Of a stretch of 26,434 nt of DNA, positions 15,855-25,162 are shown piece by piece (within the stretch, counting starts at the first letter, position 1; the number at the start of each line of letters is the position of its first letter). The translations under genes and the position numbers were made by a program. The notes beneath the pieces are model-generated. The model was not told where the DNA came from. It ran no database searches and was given only the letters and a program-made list of their open reading frames with translations. Location: assembly GCA_009392675.1 (NCBI GenBank), contig VFFY01000191.1:1-26434 (forward strand), in the 5' to 3' direction. Source of the stretch: SAR202 cluster bacterium (GTDB lineage Bacteria; Chloroflexota; Dehalococcoidia; Lucifugimonadales; UBA826).

Positions 15855-18800
15855 TTATTGAGGTTTCTCTAAGGTATTAATCCCACCGTTTTTTAGGATG
15901 GACATCTCTGACCCATCTTCTAAGGCAGGCGGAGGTGGCGATTCAGGGAGTTGGTCCATATCAAACATATTTTCCAGTTCTGCAACTCCTAGTTTTTCGC
16001 GACCTTCTTCAGTTAAATCATACCGAGCCGGTATTAGCCTTCCTATAATCACATTTTCTTTTAGTCCTGATAGAATATCTCTTTTCCCAGTCACGGCTGC
16101 TTCCGTTAAAACTCTCGTTGTCTCTTGAAATGATGCAGCTGCTAGGAAGCTGTCCATATGAAGCGAAGCTCGAGTTATCCCTAGAAGTATGGGTACAGCA
16201 GTGGCGGGGTCTCCTCCTTCGGAGATTATTTCACCATTTTTGACCTCGAATTGTTTTCTGTCCATCGGGTCACCAGGTAGGAATTCTGTGTCACCCGCTT
16301 CGTTAATCTGCACACGTCTTAGCATTTGTCGAATTATAGTTTCTATGTGCTTATCGTGTATGGGAACACCTTGGGACCGGTAGACTTTTTGCACTTCTTC
16401 AATCAAATAAGATTGAACCGATTCCCTACCTTGTATTTCTAAGATTTGTTGCGGATTTTTGGGTCCCGAAGTAATAGCTTGTCCTGCTTCCACTTCGTCA
16501 CCGTCAGTTATCTCTAGGTGGGAAGCCGCGGGTATCGCATACTCCCTCTGCTCCTCATCTGTCCATGTAATTGTTACTGTTGCACCTTCTATCCCCACAG
16601 TTCCTGAATTACGGGCGTGTATGACTGAATCATCTCCCGAATCTTTTGAAGCTGCTATTGGGGTTCCAATTATCACCGTGCTGCCCTTTTTTACTAGAGG
16701 TTTATATCCCTCTAAGGTGTACTCGTCTACCAATTCTTCTGAATTGATTATTCGTGCAGTGCGACTTTCTGGGGTGTCGATTATCTCTGCTTTTCCTGAA
16801 ATCTCGGATAACACAGCTGCTCCACGCGGTGACCTAGCCTCAAATAATTCTTCGACTCTAGGTAACCCGCTAGTTATATCTGCTCCAGCCACACCCCCGG
16901 TGTGAAAAGTTCTCATTGTTAACTGAGTTCCCGGCTCTCCAATACTTTGTGCAGCTATTATCCCAACAGCATCTCCAATCATTATTGGTTTTAAATTTGC
17001 CAGAGATACTCCGTAGCACATTTTGCAGAGGCCCTTTTCAGCCTGGCAAGATAAAGGAGATCTTACTTCTATTACCGTTACCTCTAGCTCTTTTAGCATC
17101 TCTATGTCTTCTTCGTACAACGCTTGGTCTGCTTCTATTATTATTTCACCGGTTTCAGGATTGGCCACCGGAGATGCAGTGTATCTGTATTTTATCCTGT
17201 CATAAAATAGATCCTTGAGAGTATCATCGTGATAATCTTCTACCGTGATCCCTCGGCCTACCCCACAGTCCTCCACAGTTATTATGACTTCTTGGGCAAC
17301 GTCGATGAGTCGTCTTGTAAGGTAGCCGCTGTCTGCTGTCCTTAAAGCTGTATCCGCAAGGCCCTTTCTAGCACCATGGGTGGATATAAAATATTCAAGT
17401 ACCGTTAAACCCTCTCGGAAGTTAGATTTAATAGGTCTATCTATGATCCTACCTCGTGGGTTTGACATCAGGCCTCTCATTCCTGCCATTTGCCGGATTT
17501 GAGCTATGTTTCCCTTAGCGCCGGAGTTGGCCATCATGTAGATTCCGCCGTAGCTATGCAAATCTTCCGCTATGAACTGTGTCAGTTTATCATTGGCATC
17601 GGTCCATATTCTGACTGTGGCATTGTAACGCTCATCTTCTGTTATCAGGCCATCCATATACTGTTCTTCAAGCTGAATTACTGCTTCTTCTGCCTCACCC
17701 ACTATTTCTGACTTCTTTGGCGACACTTTGACATCATTGATAGCTATAGAAACTCCCGATTTTGTGGCATTCCGGAATCCCAAATCCTTAATGTCGTCTA
17801 GTACCACCGCAGTTTTTTCATTACCTAGAAGTCGGAAGCAATTGCCGGTTATCTCTTTTAGCTTATTCCTTTCAACTTCTTCGTTAACATATGGTAGGTT
17901 ATCCGGGAGGACGCTGTTAAATATTATTCTGCCAGCTGTGGTCTCGATCAATTCCCCAGAATTATTTCTAGCATATATTTGAGCCCTTAGTGAAATAGCG
18001 CCTACTTCGTGGGCCAAAATGGCATCTTCAAAATTACTGAATTTTTTTCCTATCCCCTGCGCATTTTTATCAATGGATGTCATGTAGTAGCATCCCAGCA
18101 CCATATCTAACGATGGGGTAACAATGGGTTCCCCAGAGCTTGGAGCGAGCATGTTAAACGTACTTAACATTAATTTTCTTGCTTCCAACACGGAGATCCT
18201 TGATAGAGGCACATGTACTGCCATCTGATCTCCGTCAAAGTCTGCATTGAAAGCTGTGCATACTAATGGATGAACCCTTATTGCACTACCTTCAATCAAA
18301 ACTGGCTCAAATGCCTGTATACCAAGTCGGTGAAGGGTAGGGGCTCGGTTTAGTAATACTGGGCGATCTTTTACCACTTCCCCTAATATTTCCCAAACTT
18401 CTGACCTGTTACGTTCTGCCAATCTCTTGGCACTTCTTATGTTGTGAGCGTAACCTTTTAGTACTAGGCGATGCATTACAAAAGGTTTAAATAGTTCTAA
18501 TGCCATGCGTCTTGGCAAACCGCATTGATGGAGTTTTAATTCTGGGCCAGCAATAATCACCGACCTTCCACTGTAGTCGACACGCTTTCCGAGCAGATTT
18601 TGTCGAAATCGTCCTTGTTTTCCTCGCAAAAGATCTGAAAGGGATTTGAGTTTATGATTGTGACTACCAGCTACGGCCCGGCCCCTTCTCCCGTTGTCGA
18701 TCAAGGCATCCACTGATTCCTGTAGCATGCGCTTTTCATTTCTAATAATTATTTCAGGCGCTTGTAATTCAATGAGTCTACTAAGCCTGTTATTTCGATT

Positions 18801-19916
18801 TATAACCCTTCTGTACAGGTCATTTAGGTCACTTGTGGCAAACCGTCCTCCGTCAAGCTGGACCATTGGGCGTAAATCTGGTGGAAGGACTGGCAGATAA
18901 GTGAGAATCATCCATTCTGGCTTATTGGTGCTTTTTCTGAACGCTTCTACGACCCTAAGCCTTTTTATTGCTTTTTTGCGTCTCTGACCTGAAGTAGACT
19001 GCATTTCTTCTTGCAACTCATCCCTAAGGTCATCAAGGTCGATGTGGTTTTCAAGCACGTACAATACAGATTCTGCTCCCATTCCAGCCTGGAACACTCC
19101 AGGGAAATTATCCCTATTGTCTCTGTATTGAGTTTCTGTCAATAACTTTGTGACATGCAGTCCTTCTAGTGAGGAAATCTGATTTTCTATAGCACTTAAC
19201 AATTCCTCATACTCATCGTTTATTTCGGCTATGAGTTCCTCGATTTTCTGGTCTCGTTCTTTTTTTAAACCTTCTATTTTTCCTTCAGTTTCTAATTGGC
19301 CCTCTGAAGATTTTTTATCATCATCTTCGTCCTCAGAATTTTCTTCAGGTATTAAGCCTTGTAGAGGTTCTATTTGTGTTTGGTATTCTTCTGTGAGTGT
19401 ATTCTCGGCACTTTCCACCCTAGATTCTTTTTCCAACCCTTTTTCTTCTAAGTTTGAATGCAGTTGTTCTAACAACTGCCCTTTTAATTCGATATCAATA
19501 TCTGTTATTAAATATTGGGCGAAGTAAAGTACCCGGTCTAAATTTCTAGGGGACAAGTCTAAAAGCAACCCTAATCTGCTGGGGGTGCCCTTCGAGAACC
19601 AGATATGAGCCACAGGTGCAGCGAGGTCAATATGTCCCATTCTTTCTCTTCTGACCTTAGAACGAGCCACTTCAACACCACACCTATCACAAGTAACCCC
19701 TCTGAATCTTATTTTCTTGTATTTACCGCAGTAGCATTCCCAGTCTTTGGTTGGGCCGAATATTCTTTCGCAGAACAACCCATCTTTTTCAGGCCGTAAA
19801 GTCCTGTAGTTGATTGTTTCTGGTTTAGTTACTTCACCCCACGACCATCGCTGTACGTCGTTGGGGGATGCCAATGAAATTGATATTGCGTCGAAATCAT
19901 TTCCAGGTTGAGCCAT
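15855..19916 (-). CDS. rpoC: RNA polymerase beta' subunit
   Basis: This is the catalytic beta' subunit of bacterial RNA polymerase (1353 aa). The zinc ribbon Cys61-x-Cys63...Cys76-x2-Cys79 is near the start. The absolutely conserved NADFDGD (557-563) provides the three catalytic aspartates Asp559, Asp561 and Asp563. The second zinc site is formed by the Cys of EDCGVG and [11 protein letters not shown]. The trigger loop runs straight from TMRTFHTGG to [13 protein letters not shown], so the E. coli-type SI3 insertion is absent. An acidic, coiled-coil-like insertion lies at about 145-250. GGAG precedes the ATG, which is 44 nt after rpoB. Confidence 0.99.
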   Translation of the reverse strand: MAQPGNDFDAISISLASPNDVQRWSWGEVTKPETINYRTLRPEKDGLFCERIFGPTKDWECYCGKYKKIRFRGVTCDRCGVEVARSKVRRERMGHIDLAAPVAHIWFSKGTPSRLGLLLDLSPRNLDRVLYFAQYLITDIDIELKGQLLEQLHSNLEEKGLEKESRVESAENTLTEEYQTQIEPLQGLIPEENSEDEDDDKKSSEGQLETEGKIEGLKKERDQKIEELIAEINDEYEELLSAIENQISSLEGLHVTKLLTETQYRDNRDNFPGVFQAGMGAESVLYVLENHIDLDDLRDELQEEMQSTSGQRRKKAIKRLRVVEAFRKSTNKPEWMILTYLPVLPPDLRPMVQLDGGRFATSDLNDLYRRVINRNNRLSRLIELQAPEIIIRNEKRMLQESVDALIDNGRRGRAVAGSHNHKLKSLSDLLRGKQGRFRQNLLGKRVDYSGRSVIIAGPELKLHQCGLPRRMALELFKPFVMHRLVLKGYAHNIRSAKRLAERNRSEVWEILGEVVKDRPVLLNRAPTLHRLGIQAFEPVLIEGSAIRVHPLVCTAFNADFDGDQMAVHVPLSRISVLEARKLMLSTFNMLAPSSGEPIVTPSLDMVLGCYYMTSIDKNAQGIGKKFSNFEDAILAHEVGAISLRAQIYARNNSGELIETTAGRIIFNSVLPDNLPYVNEEVERNKLKEITGNCFRLLGNEKTAVVLDDIKDLGFRNATKSGVSIAINDVKVSPKKSEIVGEAEEAVIQLEEQYMDGLITEDERYNATVRIWTDANDKLTQFIAEDLHSYGGIYMMANSGAKGNIAQIRQMAGMRGLMSNPRGRIIDRPIKSNFREGLTVLEYFISTHGARKGLADTALRTADSGYLTRRLIDVAQEVIITVEDCGVGRGITVEDYHDDTLKDLFYDRIKYRYTASPVANPETGEIIIEADQALYEEDIEMLKELEVTVIEVRSPLSCQAEKGLCKMCYGVSLANLKPIMIGDAVGIIAAQSIGEPGTQLTMRTFHTGGVAGADITSGLPRVEELFEARSPRGAAVLSEISGKAEIIDTPESRTARIINSEELVDEYTLEGYKPLVKKGSTVIIGTPIAASKDSGDDSVIHARNSGTVGIEGATVTITWTDEEQREYAIPAASHLEITDGDEVEAGQAITSGPKNPQQILEIQGRESVQSYLIEEVQKVYRSQGVPIHDKHIETIIRQMLRRVQINEAGDTEFLPGDPMDRKQFEVKNGEIISEGGDPATAVPILLGITRASLHMDSFLAAASFQETTRVLTEAAVTGKRDILSGLKENVIIGRLIPARYDLTEEGREKLGVAELENMFDMDQLPESPPPPALEDGSEMSILKNGGINTLEKPQ

Positions 19917-19960
19917 TTCATGTTCTCCATAGCTGCTAAAAAGTCGGTGTAATTATTTAC

Positions 19961-22900
19961 CTAGTCATCCCCACCAGGTACGGGTTGGTCATCTTCAATC
20001 GATTCTGGTTCTTCATTTGTTCCTGACCCTCCATCTGGTTCACTATCATTGCTATTGAGGGTTCCTTCAAGTAGTGCCAAAGGATCGGAGATTTCAGAAG
20101 AGTTAGAGAAAAGGTCACCGCCACTTCCAAGTCCTTTATCCTCAATTACATCGTCATTTTCTAACTCAATAGATAGAACTAGGCTTTGTAGTTCTTTCAT
20201 AAGCACGTGGAAAGATTGTGGTATACCTGGCTGGGCAACGTCCTCACCTTTCACGATCGCCTCATACGTTTTAACTCTTCCTATCTCGTCATCTGATTTG
20301 ATAGTTAGCATTTCTCTTAGGTTGTGGGCTGCACTGTAGGCTTCTAAGGCCCAGACCTCCATTTCTCCAAATCTTTGTCCACCGAGTTGTGCTTTACCCC
20401 CCAACGGCTGTTGAGTTATTAGGGAATAAGGGCCTGTAGCTCTGGCGTGGATTTTATCTTCCACTAGATGGATTAGCTTCAGCATATATATGTATCCGAC
20501 AGTCACGGGTTGATCAAACGTATCACCAGTCCTGCCGTCGTAGAGTGTGGATTTACCCAACACTGGAGCAGCGAGGCCGTAATCTCTATTAAGCACCAAG
20601 GCTTCTTCCATAAGATCGTCGACGGACATATCAGACGTATCTTTATTCGTCATCTCATCCATCCATATTTTTAAACAGGCATATCTTGCGGAGTTTGGCT
20701 TGGACTCTATAAATATTTCTTCGAAATCGAAACCTCTTTTCTCAAGAAATTCGGCTATCATCCCAAGGTCAATCATTTCTGAGACATTATCTACAATTGC
20801 TCTAGCAGGGACCGCTCCTGATTGGTCGATTATCCATGCCTTTGCTAATTCATCTTCAATGGCGGTATCTTCTGCACCATCAAATACGGGGGTTTTGGCA
20901 TCGAATCCTAACTTTTTCGCTGCCCAACCGAGGTGGGTCTCCAGTACCTGCCCTAAGTTCATTCTTGATGGAACCCCGATGGGGTTGAGTATTATGTCTA
21001 CGGGCGTACCATCCGGTAAAAACGGCATATCCTCTTCGGGTAATATTTTGGCGATTACACCTTTGTTACCGTGTCGACCGGCCATCTTGTCGCCTTCGGT
21101 TATTTTTCTAGTGTGAGCTATCCATACTCTGACGAGTTTGTTGACACCAGGCGATAAATCATCTCCGTTATTTCTGTCGAGTATTTTGACATCGATCACT
21201 TTTCCTCCCTGTCCGTGAGGTACGTACAACGAAGAATCTTTCACGTCACGGGCCTTTTCTCCGAAAATAGCCCTAAGTAATTTTTCTTCTGCAGAAAGTT
21301 CAGTTTCCCCTTTGGGTGTGATTTTGCCGACTAGTATGTCGCGGTTTGATACCTCTGCACCTACTCTAATTATTCCCTCTTCATCCAAATTTCTAAGGCT
21401 ATCTTCACCTATGTTTGGAATATCTCGGGTAATTTCTTCTGGGCCTAATTTGGTGTCTCTCGCTTCAACCTCATGTTTTTCGATATGTACTGACGTAAAT
21501 TTATCTTCTTTTATCAATCTACTGCTCAGAATAATCGCATCTTCAAAGTTGTAACCTTCCCAAGTCATGAAAGCTACGAGAACATTTTGTCCCAATGCCA
21601 ACTCCCCGTTGTCTGTGGAGGATCCATCAGCAAGGACATCACCTGTTTGCACTATTGTGCCTTTATCAACAATCGGTCTTTGGTTTATGCAGGTACCCTG
21701 GTTACTTCGGTGGAATTTTATGAGTGAGTGATCGAATTTTTCACCATCTTCATCTGTTACAACTATCTTGTCACCAGTAACGCTAGTAACCACCCCGTCA
21801 GTCTTAGACATCATTACCTGCCCGCTATCCCTTGCCACCCTCATCTCCATACCAGTCCCTACAAGAGGTTTCTCTGGTTTCAATAGTGGTACCGCCTGTC
21901 TTTGCATATTAGAACCCATAAGAGCACGGTTGGCATCGTCATGTTCCAAAAATGGGATTAGAGATGTAGATACGCTTACTAACTGCAGTGGAGATACGTC
22001 CATGAATCGGACCGACTCGGTTTGTTCCATACCAACCTCTTCCCCTCTCCTGGTCTCAACCCTATCGTTAATAAATTCGCCTGCCTCGTTGATGGCTGAA
22101 TTTGCTTGGGCAATATAATATTCTTCCTCGTCATCAGCAGCCAAATGAACTATATCCGCGATATCGTTTGAAACGTACGGTTTAACCTCAATGGTTTTAT
22201 TATTTTGTGCCGAAATTCTTCCTGCTGTCCTAACAGATATCTGTGTTCCTGCCTTTACAATAGTTCTACCGTCCTCTGCCTTTATATCTTCAGTGGGAGT
22301 ATGGCCTATTAATTCATCAGGATCGCCATTATCAACCTTTGTGAGTATTTTTCTGTAGGGCGTTTCAATAAAACCAAACTCGTTAGTCCTGGCGTAGGTC
22401 GCCAGTGAAACTAAGAGTCCAATGTTGGGTCCTTCTGGGGTTTCAATAGGGCAGATCCTTCCATAGTGAGAATGATGGACATCTCTGACGTCAAACCCAG
22501 CTCTTTCTCTAGATAATCCACCAGGACCTAATGCGGACAAACGTCTTTTGTGGGTCAGCTCAGCCAGGGGATTTGCTTGGTCCATGAATTGTGACAATTG
22601 AGATCCCCCAAAGAATTCTCTAATTGCTGCGACCACTGGCCGTACGTTAATCAGAGCGGCAGGAGTAGTACTCTCTGGGTCCGGCTGTATGGTCATCCTT
22701 TCTTTGATTACCCGTTCCATTCGCAGTAACCCTACGCGTACCTGATTTTGAATTAATTCACCTACTGCCCGGACCCTTCTGTTACCTAAATGGTCAATGT
22801 CATTTGCTCGACGTTCTGAATTGTTAACTTGTATGAGTCGTCGTAAGAGGTTAACGATGTCTTCTTTTGCAAGAATACGATTTTCCAAATTACCATGTTT

Positions 22901-23809
22901 ATTCGCGTTTTCAGCTCCCTTCAGATTCCGGTCCAATTTGTACCGACCGACTTTACCTAAATCGTAACGTCTACTGTCGAAAAAGAGTGATTTGATTAGA
23001 GATTTTGCATTTTCTGGATTAGGCGGTTCGCCTGGTCTCAAGCGCCTGTAAAATTCCACAAGTGCTTCCTCTTGGTTGGTAACACTCGCATCTTTTTCAA
23101 TTGTGGTTTGCAAATATTGATGATCTGGGTTGTTGTCGACATCCTTAAATATTTCTAGGATTTCTTCATTGGTTTCATAGCCCAATGATCTGAGGAACGT
23201 TGTGACAGGGGTTTTTCTCTTTCTGTCAATTTTTACGTATATGACGTCTCTATTGCTTGTTTCAAATTCGATCCATGCTCCTCGATACGGGATCATTTTT
23301 GCAGATGCAAGAGGGCGCCCAGTTGCAGCATCCCTATCCGCAGTAAAATATACCCCCGGTGACCGCACTAGTTGGCTCACTACGATCCTTTCGGCTCCAT
23401 TTATGATAAAGGTGCCGCCTGTAGTCATGATAGGAATATTTCCTACATATAGGCGCTGCTCTTTGATTTCACCCATACCTGGTCCGGCTGCGTTGATTTG
23501 GAGGCTTACAGTCACATATAGGGCAGCCTCGAATGTTTTTTCCTGACTCCGGCAATATTCTTCAGAGAGCTTTGGTTCTTCAAACTCAAAATCTACGAAT
23601 CTAAGGGAAAAACGTGGATTCTGGCCTTGGTTATCCTCGATAGGTGATATTTCTTCGAAAAGCTCACTCAACCCGGTCGTGGTAAACCATTTAAATGATT
23701 CCAGTTGAACATTAATCAGGTCAGGGACGTCCAAAGTCGATTTGATTTTGGAGAAAGATTTTGTTTTTGGGAAAACAACGCTGTTATCCTGCAATGCAGA
23801 AGAGGTCAT
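19961..23809 (-). CDS. rpoB: RNA polymerase beta subunit
   Basis: This 1282-aa beta subunit has all main blocks. The rifampicin pocket is [15 protein letters not shown] (401-415) through [13 protein letters not shown] (419-431), with Asp410, His420 and Ser425 at the classical sensitive-type positions; Ala412 replaces the usual Asn. [13 protein letters not shown] follows at 454-466. The C-terminus has a family-conserved end region plus a non-conserved acidic tail ending PVPGGDD. AAGGAGTG upstream of the ATG is a good ribosome site. No ribosomal protein gene (rplL) precedes it; the neighbour is divergent dinB, so rpoBC has its own promoter. Confidence 0.99.
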   Translation of the reverse strand: MTSSALQDNSVVFPKTKSFSKIKSTLDVPDLINVQLESFKWFTTTGLSELFEEISPIEDNQGQNPRFSLRFVDFEFEEPKLSEEYCRSQEKTFEAALYVTVSLQINAAGPGMGEIKEQRLYVGNIPIMTTGGTFIINGAERIVVSQLVRSPGVYFTADRDAATGRPLASAKMIPYRGAWIEFETSNRDVIYVKIDRKRKTPVTTFLRSLGYETNEEILEIFKDVDNNPDHQYLQTTIEKDASVTNQEEALVEFYRRLRPGEPPNPENAKSLIKSLFFDSRRYDLGKVGRYKLDRNLKGAENANKHGNLENRILAKEDIVNLLRRLIQVNNSERRANDIDHLGNRRVRAVGELIQNQVRVGLLRMERVIKERMTIQPDPESTTPAALINVRPVVAAIREFFGGSQLSQFMDQANPLAELTHKRRLSALGPGGLSRERAGFDVRDVHHSHYGRICPIETPEGPNIGLLVSLATYARTNEFGFIETPYRKILTKVDNGDPDELIGHTPTEDIKAEDGRTIVKAGTQISVRTAGRISAQNNKTIEVKPYVSNDIADIVHLAADDEEEYYIAQANSAINEAGEFINDRVETRRGEEVGMEQTESVRFMDVSPLQLVSVSTSLIPFLEHDDANRALMGSNMQRQAVPLLKPEKPLVGTGMEMRVARDSGQVMMSKTDGVVTSVTGDKIVVTDEDGEKFDHSLIKFHRSNQGTCINQRPIVDKGTIVQTGDVLADGSSTDNGELALGQNVLVAFMTWEGYNFEDAIILSSRLIKEDKFTSVHIEKHEVEARDTKLGPEEITRDIPNIGEDSLRNLDEEGIIRVGAEVSNRDILVGKITPKGETELSAEEKLLRAIFGEKARDVKDSSLYVPHGQGGKVIDVKILDRNNGDDLSPGVNKLVRVWIAHTRKITEGDKMAGRHGNKGVIAKILPEEDMPFLPDGTPVDIILNPIGVPSRMNLGQVLETHLGWAAKKLGFDAKTPVFDGAEDTAIEDELAKAWIIDQSGAVPARAIVDNVSEMIDLGMIAEFLEKRGFDFEEIFIESKPNSARYACLKIWMDEMTNKDTSDMSVDDLMEEALVLNRDYGLAAPVLGKSTLYDGRTGDTFDQPVTVGYIYMLKLIHLVEDKIHARATGPYSLITQQPLGGKAQLGGQRFGEMEVWALEAYSAAHNLREMLTIKSDDEIGRVKTYEAIVKGEDVAQPGIPQSFHVLMKELQSLVLSIELENDDVIEDKGLGSGGDLFSNSSEISDPLALLEGTLNSNDSEPDGGSGTNEEPESIEDDQPVPGGDD

Positions 23810-23854
23810 TAGACATACACTCCTTGAGGGAAAGAAATATTTCCAGTTGTTACG

Positions 23855-23885
23855 GAAGAAAACACTCTTCTAGGACAGAAGAGCG
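23855..23885 (-). terminator. Terminator-like hairpin in the rpoB leader
   Basis: On the minus strand CGCTCTTCT (23885-23877), the loop GTCCT and AGAAGAGTG (23871-23863) form a 9-bp stem with one G-U pair. TTTTCTTC (23862-23855) follows. It lies about 55-75 nt before the rpoB ATG and downstream of the predicted promoter, so it could act as a partial attenuator. Confidence 0.5.
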
Positions 23886-23964
23886 GTAATTTAAAATCGT
23901 CAGGATGGGTGGATTTGTTAAAACGTTTGTGCAAGCCAGAGCATGTGTAATCATACAGTCTACT

Positions 23965-23994
23965 ATTCTAGCTACCTTATACCATACTTGTCAA
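23965..23994 (-). promoter_or_regulatory. Putative rpoBC promoter
   Basis: On the minus strand a perfect -35 TTGACA (23994-23989), an 18-nt spacer and TAGAAT (23970-23965; five of six matches to TATAAT) predict a start near 23958 and a leader of about 150 nt. This is the best sigma-70-type promoter seen in the window. Confidence 0.65.
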
Positions 23995-24020
23995 CATGAA
24001 AAAGTATAGGCAGTAGCTAT

Positions 24021-24026
24021 TATAAT
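24021..24026 (+). promoter_or_regulatory. Putative -10 element of the dinB promoter
   Basis: A perfect TATAAT lies 38 nt before the dinB start, but no convincing -35 is found at the right distance. No clear LexA-type palindrome was seen in the gap, so SOS control is not supported by what I can read. Confidence 0.35.
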
Positions 24027-24064
24027 TTTTAAAACCCGAGTCTATTTGAGGTCCTCAGAATAAG

Positions 24065-25159
24065 TTGTCAAATCGGAATTACAACAGGGGCATATTGCAT
24101 GCAGATTTCGATGCTTTTTATGCTGCTGTGGAACAGCGGGATTTTCCTGAATTGCGAAATAGACCAGTAGTGGTCGGAGGAAGTCCGAGTAGAAGAGGGG
24201 TTGTCGCATCCGCCTCTTATGAATCCAGAAAATTTGGTATTAAGTCTGCCATGCCGACGAGCACCGCGTTGAGAAAATGCCCCGAAGCGGTGGTTGTGTC
24301 ACCAAGATTTGTGGTGTATCGAGAAGTTTCAAGGCAAGTAATGGAAGTGTTTAGAGATATTACTCCTTTAGTTGAACCACTCTCACTGGACGAAGCATAC
24401 TTGGATGTAACCCATTTAATTGCCGAAAATATTAGCCCTCCACAAATTGCAAAAAAACTAAAACAAAAAGTTTTGTCTAAATTAGGCCTGACTATTTCTG
24501 TCGGGGTTGCTAGTTCCAAATCGGTGGCCAAGATTGCTTCAGGCATCAATAAACCTGACGGACTCACCATCGTAAGACCTGGAGGGGAGGTAGCTTTCCT
24601 TTATCCGCTGCCTGTTGAGATTTTATGGGGAATTGGTCCAAAAACTTCAGCTAAATTGCATCTGCTATCGATCGATACCGTGGAAGATTTAGCCTCCCAG
24701 TCGATGGAAATACTTTCTGGTATTTTTGGAAATAACGCTGCTCACATGAAGCAAATATCTAATGGGATTGATACTACACCAGTGATAACTCAACGGGAAC
24801 GTAAATCAATTAGTTCTGAGACTACTTTATTGGTGGATACTTCAGACGCGGAAGATCTTAGCGAGATAGTCATGAGGTTAAGTGGTTATGTCGCTGAATC
24901 ATTACTGAAGAAGAATATGAGAGGCCGGACCGTAAAGTTAAAACTTAAAAGATCGGATTTTACTGTTTTGACCAGGCAGAAAACAATTCCGGAAAAGGTG
25001 CAAATCTCATCTGAAATAGCAGAATTTGCCTTAGAACTTTTGAGCTTTGAATTAGAAAATACAGATGAGAAATACCGCCTTATTGGAGTTGGTGTATCGG
25101 GATTTGCAACCTCTGAAAATCTTCAAGATGAGATGCAATTGCGGTTCGAAGGTCTGTAA
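24065..25159 (+). CDS. dinB: DNA polymerase IV (DinB), Y-family translesion polymerase
   Basis: This 364-aa Y-family polymerase copies past DNA lesions with low fidelity. Catalytic residues are Asp14 in HADFDAFYAAVEQ, and Asp109/Glu110 in SLDEAYLD. Tyr19 occupies the steric-gate position that blocks ribonucleotides. GVASSKSVAKIASGINKPDG is the conserved palm/thumb segment; helix-hairpin-helix and little-finger regions follow. The C-terminal MQLRFEGL resembles a degenerate beta-clamp-binding motif (QLxLF). The start must be the TTG at 24065, because an in-frame TGA lies at 24047 with no ATG between; GAGGT is 12 nt upstream. It is divergent from rpoB and ends 3 nt from the convergent peptidase gene. 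Confidence 0.96.
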   Translation: MSNRNYNRGILHADFDAFYAAVEQRDFPELRNRPVVVGGSPSRRGVVASASYESRKFGIKSAMPTSTALRKCPEAVVVSPRFVVYREVSRQVMEVFRDITPLVEPLSLDEAYLDVTHLIAENISPPQIAKKLKQKVLSKLGLTISVGVASSKSVAKIASGINKPDGLTIVRPGGEVAFLYPLPVEILWGIGPKTSAKLHLLSIDTVEDLASQSMEILSGIFGNNAAHMKQISNGIDTTPVITQRERKSISSETTLLVDTSDAEDLSEIVMRLSGYVAESLLKKNMRGRTVKLKLKRSDFTVLTRQKTIPEKVQISSEIAEFALELLSFELENTDEKYRLIGVGVSGFATSENLQDEMQLRFEGL

Positions 25160-25162
25160 AAC

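Noticed and set aside
19957..20145. Small reverse-strand open frame at the rpoB end
   Set aside because: Out-of-frame shadow of the acidic C-terminal tail of rpoB with no independent start signals.
23989..24026. TTGTCA (23988-23993) as the -35 for the dinB TATAAT on the plus strand
   Set aside because: The spacer would be 27 nt, far beyond the functional range; the sequence is better explained as the complement of the rpoB -35 box.
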